A stretch of 5,411 bases of DNA from Parachlamydiaceae bacterium (GTDB taxonomy: Bacteria > Chlamydiota > Chlamydiia > Chlamydiales > Parachlamydiaceae), in NCBI GenBank assembly GCA_013815395.1, contig JACDGH010000195.1, forward strand, positions 1-5,411. Reading direction: 5' to 3'. Positions within the stretch are counted from its first letter, which is position 1, and each line of letters opens with the position of its first letter. The notes beneath the pieces were generated by a model, which was given only the letters and a program-made list of their open reading frames with translations, ran no database searches and was not told the DNA's origin. Position numbers and translations under genes: made by a program. This document shows positions 1-5,411 of this stretch, in pieces.

Positions 1-188
1 GCTACTTCCCCTAGATTTACTTCTAATGGTCCTGCCTGATTTAAAATAGATTGTATATTAGCATGAAAACCTTGCAACAGTTTTCCTAACCCCTCTGAAA
101 CTTGTTTCTCTACCTTTTCTACTTTTTTAAGAGATTTACCACCTTGTAATAAATCTGAAGGTTTTATTACATTTAATGGTCCCGCTTG
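1..188 (-). repeat. Start of a possible 50-residue tandem repeat carrying the WH2-like motif
   Basis: QAGPLNV at residues 1578-1584 recurs as QAGPLEV at 1628-1634, exactly 50 residues (150 bp) later. The first unit spans bases 39-188. The second begins at base 38 and is cut by the window edge after 12 residues. Between them lies the WH2-like motif plus a helical segment containing a second LLQG (1614-1617). If the array is real, further WH2 copies should follow outside the window. With only seven clearly matching positions visible, the period is suggestive rather than proven. Confidence 0.45.
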
Positions 189-3100
189 AGAACTAGAAGT
201 AGGATTTTTTCTTCTAGGATTTGGTTGGTAATCAGCATCTTCAGGAGGAACAAATGGAGATGATGGCGCATTAAATGTGGGAGCTTCAGGGACACTGCTA
301 CCATCTAATGGGGGTGCTTCAGGGATACTGCTACTATCAAGTGGTGGTGCCTCAGGAATGCTGCTGTTTTCATCTAATGGAGGTGCTATCGGGGCATCAT
401 ACTCATTTGATGATACTTCCTCATCATCCGAATTCATTGGTGATCCCTTAATAGAAGAATGGGTTTCTTCATCAGAAGTATAAGGCAGATCTGATTGTTC
501 CGGAGATTCGTTTTCGGTATCATTGCTGAACATTTTTTCAAGTGTAGGTTTAATGTTTTCAATTTCTGAAATCATTTTTAATTGAGCTTCTATCACTTCA
601 ATGGTTTTAAATAATTCTGGGTAATTATTATTATCTAAATTTTGATTTTTACTAAGGATTAATTTTTTTATGTTTTCAATAAATTGGTTCATAATTATTT
701 GAAATAATTCTTTACTGGGTATACCTGTTGCTGAACGATCAACAACATTAGAGTAATTTTTTAAAACGTCTGCAATCTGGGGTAAATTATCTTTAAAAAT
801 ATCAATTATTTCAATAATTTGTTCTTTTGCACTTTCTGTGGCCTGACTTTTCAATTCTATAGCTTTACGTCCCAGATCACTTTTATTAAACTTATCCAAA
901 TTAGATTCGATATAGTTAGCTGCTTCAACATTAAAATAAAATGATAACATCTTCATGCTTATAGTATTCATCTTTGAAGCCGATTTAAAAGCCCAAATTC
1001 TCTCTTTTTCAATGCTCGTTAAATTTCTACGAATCTTAACACTATGCCTCAAAGGTTTTCTAATTTCTTCTAATTTAAGTAATTTTTCCCTAGATTCAGG
1101 GGATAGCTTCTTAAGAACTATATCCATTGCCTGTTGTCCCATTGAATGAATGATGACCACTTCTTCAAAAGATCTTTCATTATTAGGATTTTCTGCTTTG
1201 TCAAACTGTTCATTTGCCACAAGCACTAACGCCTTGTAATCAACCAACTCTTTATCTGAAATGAACTTATCCATTTCAAAAATTAAATCTGTAATTTTTC
1301 CATATTCTTTACCAATGCTAATATTTTCCCTTGTTTTCTCATCATTATATGTTATCCCATCACCAACTTCAGGCAAGATATTAAGCGCATAATTATCCAA
1401 ATATAAACGTGCGTTTTCCATGAACTCATCAATGTTAGAAGATTTTTCTAATGTGTCAGCAATCCTTTTGGCAGTTTCTTGGAAATTTTGAAAATTATTG
1501 ATCGCGGTGTCGACATTTTCTGAAAGTATTTTGATGTTATCCCGGTCTAACAATGCTCGATTTATTTTAACAATACTTGTTAATACCTGTTCATGAAGTT
1601 TAACAAATTTTTCCTTCTCTAAATTTTGAGTCGCCACATCCAATTGAGCAGCCCTTTCAGGTTCATTTTTTAAAAATAAACCCCATTCCTTAGAAATAGC
1701 AAGATGCTCTTTCTTGACTTTTTCAATAATATCAAGTGGAAGATTATTGAATTGACTTTCAACCTCATCTAACCAAGTTTTTAACAAGGCGTTTTCTAAC
1801 TCATAAGATTTCTTTAAAGGAGCTTTTTGAACAGTTTTAAGCAATTTTTTTGCACCCTTTATTAAAGCTTTAGCGTGTATAACGGGGGTTTGTGCATCAA
1901 AATAAGATTCTGTGTTTATTTCTGAATTTCCCTTAATTTCAAGATCTAACGAGTGAGGTGCCTCTTCGCTTAATTCAGAATCTGGGGGAAGTTCTACTTG
2001 TAAAGCTTCCCTCTCAGACATACTTATTAAATCCCTGTCTTGGTCAGGTTTTTCTAATTTTGAGGCAGCTTTACGCGCAGCAAGTGATTTCTTTCGCGCA
2101 GCACGAGATTCCTCTATCAATGGTTTTAATGCTTCTCTTTTTGAAACCGGAGAGCCAGAGTTCCTAACAGAATCTTCATGAGAAACAACTTTTGTTTTCA
2201 AAGGATCATCTATATTCTTTGTTTTTTGTGCATTAATTCTTTCTGCACGCAATTTCTTTTTCGCTAGATTTTTTTTCGCTTTTCTTTCAGCTAGCTTTGC
2301 AGCTTGCATTTCATTTGACTTGCTAGTTTCTGCATCACGCAAATCTTGTTTTGTTTGCTCAAGAGTGGGTTTGGGAGTTTGGAAATTTTCATTATTCTTT
2401 TTCGCTTGGCTTTTAGCATGCCTCCAATCTCTCATCCTTTGGTTATATTCAGATTGAGCTTTTTTATCTAATAGAGCTTCCTCAGTAGTTAAAATTTGAT
2501 TTGAGCTCCCTGATTTAGGGGAGCTTGCTTTAGAGCTAATTGAAGAATCGCTTTGATAATCAGATCCTATTGGGTGTTCTCCTTTGATTTCAAACGCACC
2601 TTTGGAAGGAAGGTGGTCTGGCGCCTTTCTTTGATCTATTAGGCCAATGGATTTACCTGCTTTGAAATCATCAGCCATCTGCTTAAGTTCTTCAATTGTA
2701 GGCGCTATAGTTATATTCCGTGGGGATGGTTTAGCCTGAGTTTTGATGGATTTAAAAATCATTCCTGCAATTGACGCACAGGTTACTACCGCTAAGAGTG
2801 CGGCCCCCATCCCCATACTTGTAGTTCCTTTCGGAATAACTGTAGAATCTTCCTCGACTGGAGGGGGTTCGATCTCTGGCTGAGTCAATTGTTCCCCAAC
2901 TGAAATATCCTTTGTTGGAGTGTCCTTTGCAACACCTGAGGGTGGAAATTCACCTACTGATGATTGATTTTTTAAATCTAGATTTATCGTTTTATTTCCT
3001 TCGACTTCAGGTTGTACCCAAGCGCTCACTTCTTCTTCAGATTCAGGAGTTTTATTTACAACTTGAAGTTGTTTTCCTGTTTCTTGTGGTAAAGTAACTG

Positions 3101-4919
3101 ATAGCTCTTGATCTTTCATAGTTATCCATCCCCAAGTATGGCTTACTGCAATGGCATGAGGATTTCTTGGGGGTAACGCACTTTGACCAGAAGTTACAAA
3201 GGAACGGGTAGTTTTACCTGATTCAACTGGCGGCAGCTCATCTGAAACTAAATCGGGAAGATCTTCTAAATCAGAAATTTCGTGCACCTTATCAAAATTG
3301 CCTAGTGGAATTTTCTCTCCCTCTTCTTCATGGAATTTTGGATAGCCTTCCTGGAATGGGGATGGGTTGAATCTGGCATTTTGAGGGAGAGGGGGGGTAT
3401 CTGAGTTAGGGAAGGGTGTAATTGTGCCTGAAACGCTAGCCGAATCTAATATTGTACCCAAGTCTAATATTTCAGGAGCCTCTTCATCAGCTTCGGGGGG
3501 CAATTCTTGTGGTCCATTTATATTTACTAGTGCTGTACTTGTAGTATCTCTCCCTTTCGGGAATACAACGTCACTGCGGAGAAGATCTCTATCTTTACGA
3601 CTCATTAACATCATAGTAGATGGGATTAAAAGAGTTGCTGCGAATACTGCAATTTTAAGTGGGTTAAGTCTTTTCCCTCTAGTCCAATCAGAGGCTCTAA
3701 ATTCAGGATTTACATTCATTAATGAAGGTGATTCATGTGATGGCTCAATTGATTCTACTTCTACGACTAATTTAATCGGTGAAGAGAATTGACTCTGTGA
3801 ACCATTGTCATCGCTATGAGGTGATTTCTGTTTTTTAGCTTCATGCAAAACCTTTTTTTCTGCCTTTGTCTTCAATTCTGCTTGTGGCTTCAAATTTAGA
3901 TGTTTTTTAGTTTTGGCATGTACTGGGTTTTCATCTTCATAGGGTTTCTCTTTTAATATATACTCCCCCTTTGAGAGGCCTGCGGTTGATACATTAAGCT
4001 GGCTTTCTGTTGGTGTATCTATTTGATGTGGGACTGGACTTCTAACAGCCTCTCCTTTGATGAGCCCTTCCAAAGATTTATCAATAATATTCTCTACTTG
4101 CTCGCTATCTTCAACACTAGGATACGCCAAATTGATATCGCTTTCCTTCTGTTCATTCGCTAACCTGCTTAACATATTAAAATCTCTAATCATTTTTAGA
4201 TCTTTAAAATCTCTATAAATTTTTAGATCTTCTAAATCATGTTCCGCCTTGCTTAAATTCTGTTCTATTTCGCCAAGCAAAGGGGTAGGAATTTCATTTT
4301 TATCTTTTAAAACTTTAGCATTTTTCAAAAATTCAAAATTTTTTTTAATTATTTGTATTTTTTCGCTATTTGCTTCAATTTTATTATTTAAATCTTTAGC
4401 ATCAAGAGTCTTTATTTTTGAAGATTTGAGTAATTCTATATCTTCATTAGCACTATTAATTTTTTTACCTACATCTTGCACATTATTTTCAAAATTATCT
4501 TTAAAATTAAATTCTAAATTAGACTTTAAGTTATTTATTAATTTATCTAAAATTTTAACTTTTTTATTCTTAAACCCAGATTTTTTCAATAACTCACAAA
4601 TTGCAATCATATGAGCCGAATCGACCGAAATATTTCTCAAGACATCTATATTCCAATTTTTTTTATTATAATCTTCAATTTTATTAATAATTAGCTCGCA
4701 AATCTTTTTATTATTATACCAAATATCTCCCCCAGTCTCGTATTCTTGTCGCTTAACTCTTGCATCCCTAATTTCGCTCCAACTTTGAGTGAGAGCACCC
4801 CAAATTTTCTTGTTTGATTCCCCTTTAAGACTTTTTCCTCCTAATGTAGGACTCAAGCAATCTCGGGCAATTAACTCAAGCTCTGCCATTGATAAACTTT
4901 CATTGGATAATGGATTCAT
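1..4919 (-). CDS. Giant WH2-motif, two-transmembrane-segment protein, probable host-directed effector (3' end outside window)
   Basis: One uninterrupted reading frame of 1,639 codons, still open at base 1. The ATG at 4919 is the first possible start: an in-frame TAG lies at 4929-4931 and an AGGGG ribosome-binding sequence sits 6 nt upstream. Visible parts: Lys/Asn-rich helical head (1-260); charged linker; hydrophobic segments 423-439 and 702-722 around an acidic, Pro-rich 262-residue segment; basic Lys/Ala helix (about 813-955); long helical domain (about 1010-1465); acidic stretch; IPEAPPLD repeats (1509-1552); WH2-like motif LLQGGKSLKKVEK (1590-1602). There is no N-terminal signal peptide and no catalytic motif I recognise. 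WH2 motifs in families such as Rickettsia RickA and Sca2 bind monomeric actin. By analogy this may be an actin-modulating protein of an intracellular bacterium, anchored in a bacterial or host membrane. That role is inferred; the reading frame is certain. An alternative is a structural or surface protein whose motif match is coincidental. It appears to be transcribed alone from its own promoter. Confidence 0.93.
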   Translation of the reverse strand, partial: MNPLSNESLSMAELELIARDCLSPTLGGKSLKGESNKKIWGALTQSWSEIRDARVKRQEYETGGDIWYNNKKICELIINKIEDYNKKNWNIDVLRNISVDSAHMIAICELLKKSGFKNKKVKILDKLINNLKSNLEFNFKDNFENNVQDVGKKINSANEDIELLKSSKIKTLDAKDLNNKIEANSEKIQIIKKNFEFLKNAKVLKDKNEIPTPLLGEIEQNLSKAEHDLEDLKIYRDFKDLKMIRDFNMLSRLANEQKESDINLAYPSVEDSEQVENIIDKSLEGLIKGEAVRSPVPHQIDTPTESQLNVSTAGLSKGEYILKEKPYEDENPVHAKTKKHLNLKPQAELKTKAEKKVLHEAKKQKSPHSDDNGSQSQFSSPIKLVVEVESIEPSHESPSLMNVNPEFRASDWTRGKRLNPLKIAVFAATLLIPSTMMLMSRKDRDLLRSDVVFPKGRDTTSTALVNINGPQELPPEADEEAPEILDLGTILDSASVSGTITPFPNSDTPPLPQNARFNPSPFQEGYPKFHEEEGEKIPLGNFDKVHEISDLEDLPDLVSDELPPVESGKTTRSFVTSGQSALPPRNPHAIAVSHTWGWITMKDQELSVTLPQETGKQLQVVNKTPESEEEVSAWVQPEVEGNKTINLDLKNQSSVGEFPPSGVAKDTPTKDISVGEQLTQPEIEPPPVEEDSTVIPKGTTSMGMGAALLAVVTCASIAGMIFKSIKTQAKPSPRNITIAPTIEELKQMADDFKAGKSIGLIDQRKAPDHLPSKGAFEIKGEHPIGSDYQSDSSISSKASSPKSGSSNQILTTEEALLDKKAQSEYNQRMRDWRHAKSQAKKNNENFQTPKPTLEQTKQDLRDAETSKSNEMQAAKLAERKAKKNLAKKKLRAERINAQKTKNIDDPLKTKVVSHEDSVRNSGSPVSKREALKPLIEESRAARKKSLAARKAASKLEKPDQDRDLISMSEREALQVELPPDSELSEEAPHSLDLEIKGNSEINTESYFDAQTPVIHAKALIKGAKKLLKTVQKAPLKKSYELENALLKTWLDEVESQFNNLPLDIIEKVKKEHLAISKEWGLFLKNEPERAAQLDVATQNLEKEKFVKLHEQVLTSIVKINRALLDRDNIKILSENVDTAINNFQNFQETAKRIADTLEKSSNIDEFMENARLYLDNYALNILPEVGDGITYNDEKTRENISIGKEYGKITDLIFEMDKFISDKELVDYKALVLVANEQFDKAENPNNERSFEEVVIIHSMGQQAMDIVLKKLSPESREKLLKLEEIRKPLRHSVKIRRNLTSIEKERIWAFKSASKMNTISMKMLSFYFNVEAANYIESNLDKFNKSDLGRKAIELKSQATESAKEQIIEIIDIFKDNLPQIADVLKNYSNVVDRSATGIPSKELFQIIMNQFIENIKKLILSKNQNLDNNNYPELFKTIEVIEAQLKMISEIENIKPTLEKMFSNDTENESPEQSDLPYTSDEETHSSIKGSPMNSDDEEVSSNEYDAPIAPPLDENSSIPEAPPLDSSSIPEAPPLDGSSVPEAPTFNAPSSPFVPPEDADYQPNPRRKNPTSSSQAGPLNVIKPSDLLQGGKSLKKVEKVEKQVSEGLGKLLQGFHANIQSILNQAGPLEVNLGEV
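99..161 (-). other. WH2-like actin-binding motif (residues 1587-1607)
   Basis: The encoded segment PSDLLQGGKSLKKVEKVEK has the two hallmarks of a WH2 motif: an amphipathic helix end (LL) followed by G-x-x-LKKV. In known WH2 proteins the LKKV tetrapeptide lies along the actin cleft and the helix inserts between subdomains 1 and 3. The helix here is poorly defined, because the residues before LL (NVIKPSD) contain a proline, so the N-terminal half is shorter or weaker than in a canonical domain. The acidic and Pro-rich stretches just N-terminal to it fit the usual Pro-rich plus WH2 arrangement of actin nucleators. Confidence 0.7.
262..398 (-). repeat. Pro-rich IPEAPPLD repeats, 33-36 bp period (residues 1508-1552)
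   Basis: The protein reads IAPPLDENSS, IPEAPPLDSSS, IPEAPPLDGSS, then VPEAPTFN. This is three good copies and one degenerate copy of an 11-12-residue unit. At DNA level the copies share blocks such as ggtgcttcaggga and catctaatgg, with 33-bp and 36-bp spacing and mostly synonymous drift. Short Pro-rich repeats next to WH2 motifs are common in bacterial and eukaryotic actin regulators, where they may recruit profilin or SH3/EVH1 proteins. Here there are no long polyproline runs, so profilin recruitment is uncertain. Copy number is likely to vary between strains. Confidence 0.85.
525..1892 (-). other. Long helical domain of unknown family (residues about 1010-1465)
   Basis: This part of the giant protein is rich in Leu, Ile, Glu, Lys and Asn with few Pro or Gly, and has heptad-like spacing of hydrophobic residues across many segments, for example around ALIKGAKKLLKTV and IIEIIDIFKDNL. 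It looks like a bundle of alpha helices or interrupted coiled coils rather than a disordered linker. I recognise no family. It sits between the basic helix and the acidic/Pro-rich tail, so it may serve as a spacer or oligomerisation module for the actin-binding end. Confidence 0.6.
2754..2816 (-). other. Second hydrophobic (transmembrane) segment, residues 702-722
   Basis: A 21-residue stretch without charged residues, beginning MGMGAALLAVV and ending IAGMIF, followed by the basic KSIKTQAK. It is small-residue rich (Gly/Ala) and long enough to span a bilayer. The positive charges on its C-terminal side suggest that the C-terminal part of the protein, including the WH2-like motif, stays on the cytoplasmic side of whichever membrane holds it. 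Confidence 0.8.
3603..3653 (-). other. First hydrophobic (probable transmembrane) segment, residues 423-439
   Basis: A 17-residue hydrophobic run, IAVFAATLLIPSTMMLM, is flanked by basic residues on both sides (TRGKRLNPLK before, SRKDRD after). It is short and contains a proline and two hydroxyl residues, so it is weaker than the second segment. Together the two segments would place the 262-residue acidic segment between them on one face and both protein ends on the other. Confidence 0.65.
4176..4229 (-). repeat. 27-bp tandem duplication inside the giant gene (residues 231-248)
   Basis: Two adjacent 27-bp copies (4203-4229 and 4176-4202) match at 23 of 27 positions and encode DLKIYRDFK and DLKMIRDFN. 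The duplication is in frame and extends a charged helical region by nine residues. It looks like a slippage product that has begun to diverge. Confidence 0.85.
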
Positions 4920-4925
4920 ATTGAG

Positions 4926-4930
4926 CCCCT
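4926..4930 (-). promoter_or_regulatory. Shine-Dalgarno site of the giant gene
   Basis: Read on the minus strand, AGGGG lies 6 nt before the ATG at 4919, and its last bases follow directly on the in-frame TAG stop at 4929-4931. This spacing and the stop together fix the start codon. The next in-frame ATG (residue 11, top base 4889) has no comparable site. Confidence 0.75.
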
Positions 4931-4964
4931 AATTATTTGGTTTTAACTCTAAGTATAACTTTAC

Positions 4965-4993
4965 ATTATAATGTTTATTATAAAACTAAACAA
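4965..4993 (-). promoter_or_regulatory. Probable sigma-70-type promoter of the giant gene
   Basis: On the minus strand a perfect TATAAT (4965-4970) is preceded, with a 17-nt spacer, by TTGTTT (4988-4993), which matches TTGACA at its first three bases. Transcription would start near 4957, leaving a leader of about 40 nt that contains the Shine-Dalgarno site. The bases further upstream (about 4994-5060) are almost pure A/T and could act as an UP element. A second TATAAT lies 12 nt upstream within the spacer (4977-4982) and could be an alternative -10, but I see no better -35 for it. Confidence 0.65.
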
Positions 4994-5048
4994 TTAATGT
5001 GCGCAATATATTAAATTTAATTTTTTATTTTTAATTTTTTTATTATGT

Positions 5049-5079
5049 TTGATATTGGAATAAACACTCACATTACATA
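5049..5079 (+). promoter_or_regulatory. Weak possible plus-strand promoter
   Basis: TTGATA (5049-5054) and TACATA (5074-5079) are separated by 19 nt, which is longer than optimal. It is the best plus-strand pair I see ahead of the candidate RNA. It is followed by a perfect 10-bp palindrome, ACATATATGT (5081-5090), that could be an operator or simply AT-rich chance. Confidence 0.2.
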
Positions 5080-5151
5080 GACATATATGTGGCCTTTCCC
5101 GCGATTCGCGTAAATTTTTTATGACTTACTCAAAAAGATTGCCTAAGTAAT

Positions 5152-5183
5152 GTAGCTTGGGCGTTCTCGCCTAGACTAGTCAA
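5152..5183 (+). repeat. Hairpin repeat unit, copy 1
   Basis: This unit begins GTAGC, contains a GGGCG-TTCT-CGCCT hairpin, and ends GTCAA. Against copy 2 at 5288-5318 it matches at 22 of 31 aligned positions with one single-base gap. The strongest agreement is at the two ends and in the hairpin. Upstream GCCTAAG (5141-5147) can pair with CTTGGGC and would compete with the hairpin. Confidence 0.5.
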
Positions 5184-5287
5184 TTTAGCTGTTTTAAATT
5201 TATAACTAAAATTATTCACTAAACCATGTTCCTATTTTGTTCCTGACCAGATGCCCTTGCTACCTAAATTATGCCGCGCAAACCAAG

Positions 5288-5318
5288 GTAGCCGGGGCGT
5301 CTCGTCCAATGCCGTCAA
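5288..5318 (+). repeat. Hairpin repeat unit, copy 2
   Basis: This unit begins GTAGC, contains a GGGCG-TCT-CGTCC hairpin, and ends GTCAA. It is the diverged partner of copy 1 and lies 17 nt before the terminator stem. Its first bases also form the 3' arm of the GCTACCT/AGGTAGC stem with 5259-5265, enclosing a 20-nt loop. The differing stem arms of the two copies (CGCCT and CGTCC) both still pair with GGGCG, one G-T pair each. Confidence 0.5.
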
Positions 5319-5334
5319 GTTAAAGTAAAAACTT

Positions 5335-5374
5335 ATACAAATCCCTTTTAAAAAAAGGGATTTGTATTTTTTTT
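5335..5374 (+). terminator. Strong rho-independent terminator
   Basis: A 15-bp perfect inverted repeat (5335-5349 with 5353-5367) closes a 3-nt A loop and runs directly into eight T residues (5367-5374). The T run is on the plus strand, so it terminates rightward transcription arriving from the candidate RNA region. In the opposite direction the stem is followed by only a short T stretch (AAGTTTTT), so it would be a weaker terminator for a gene entering from the right. Confidence 0.88.
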
Positions 5375-5411
5375 ATAAAAATGGAATATGTAATTTTCAA
5401 AAAGAAAAAAA

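Larger units (their letters stand above)
5080..5374 (+). ncRNA. Candidate structured non-coding RNA with its own terminator
   Basis: This segment is richer in G+C than its AT-rich surroundings, lacks a credible protein frame, and contains several potential hairpins in plus-strand sense: CGCG-ATT-CGCG (5100-5110), GCCTAAG/CTTGGGC (5141-5162), GGGCG/CGCCT (5159-5172), GCTACCT/AGGTAGC (5259-5292) and GGGCG/CGTCC (5295-5307). It ends at a strong terminator. Some hairpins are mutually exclusive, so alternative folds are possible. The 5' end is a guess. The repeated GGGCG hairpin ending in GTCAA recalls, from memory, right-end/omega-RNA structures of IS200/IS605 elements. No TnpB coding sequence is present, so it could be a relic, a non-autonomous element, or an unrelated RNA. 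Confidence 0.4.

Noticed and set aside
277..483. Plus-strand frame encoding Gly/Ser/Leu-rich repeats
   Set aside because: It is the antisense shadow of the IPEAPPLD repeats of the giant minus-strand gene; its periodicity is inherited from that repeat and it has no independent ribosome-binding site.
2754..3653. Chlamydial Inc-type bilobed hydrophobic domain
   Set aside because: Inc domains have two hydrophobic segments joined by a short hairpin; here they are separated by 262 residues.
3424..3792. Plus-strand frame of 122 codons
   Set aside because: It lies wholly opposite the TM1 region of the giant gene, has no Shine-Dalgarno sequence, and its composition is that of a reverse complement of Asp/Glu/Pro-rich coding sequence.
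4249..4614. Plus-strand frame of 121 codons rich in Phe, Leu, Ser
   Set aside because: A hydrophobic-looking product is expected opposite Lys/Asn/Glu-rich coding sequence; it is fully overlapped by the better supported minus-strand gene.
1..4919. Giant-virus or eukaryotic origin, suggested by the WH2 motif and Pro-rich repeats
   Set aside because: A Shine-Dalgarno site at proper spacing, a TTGTTT-17-TATAAT promoter and a nearby rho-independent terminator favour a bacterium, although a virus of an amoeba cannot be wholly excluded from this window.
5141..5320. tRNA, tmRNA or CRISPR array
   Set aside because: No cloverleaf arms with a T-loop GTTCRAATC-type motif, no tag-peptide frame, and the two repeated units are diverged and separated by about 104 nt, unlike regular CRISPR repeats.
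5085..5330. 3' remnant of a tnpB gene on the plus strand
   Set aside because: I read the region for TnpB C-terminal features (zinc-finger CxxC pairs, the final Asp-containing motif) and saw none; stop codons are frequent in all frames.
5381..5411. ATG at 5381 opening a plus-strand frame (MEYVIFKKKK...) at the window edge
   Set aside because: Only ten codons are visible, it follows a terminator T run with no ribosome-binding site, and the sequence is low-complexity A-rich.

Overview
The window is dominated by one very large open reading frame on the minus strand. It starts at 4919 and is still open at base 1, giving 1,639 complete codons with the 3' end missing. A bacterial-style promoter and a Shine-Dalgarno sequence lie just upstream. 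There are no introns, codons are AT-rich, and the opposite end of the window carries a textbook rho-independent terminator. These point to a low-G+C bacterium. The protein's content (an actin-binding WH2-like motif, Pro-rich repeats, long helical regions, no enzymatic domain I recognise) suggests a host-associated or intracellular lineage of the rickettsial, chlamydia-like or other amoeba-symbiont kind. I cannot name the taxon from sequence alone.

Layout of the giant protein, N to C: a Lys/Asn-rich, largely helical head (residues 1 to about 260); a charged disordered linker (about 260-420); a first hydrophobic segment (423-439); a 262-residue acidic and Pro-rich segment; a second hydrophobic segment (702-722); a linker and a very basic Lys/Ala/Arg-rich helical stretch (about 813-955); a long helical domain (about 1010-1465); an acidic Ser/Asp/Glu-rich stretch with an EYDAP motif; three to four copies of an 11-12-residue IPEAPPLD-type repeat (1509-1552); and finally a WH2-like LLQGGKSLKKVEK motif inside what looks like a 50-residue repeat that continues past the window edge. 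The simplest reading is a membrane-anchored effector or surface protein that could bind actin, but that is inference.

Bases 4920-5411 contain no convincing protein gene. The first 75 bases are the leader and promoter of the giant gene, followed by a very AT-rich stretch. From about 5080 to 5374 there is a locally G+C-richer, hairpin-rich segment ending in a 15-bp perfect stem and a run of eight T on the plus strand. I read it as a candidate plus-strand non-coding RNA. Within it a 31-32-nt hairpin unit ending in GTCAA occurs twice in diverged form, with the stem preserved by compensatory changes. It resembles, from memory, the right-end/omega-RNA hairpins of IS200/IS605-type elements, but no tnpA or tnpB is present. 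This RNA-like segment and the edge-truncated WH2 protein are the two items most worth following up.
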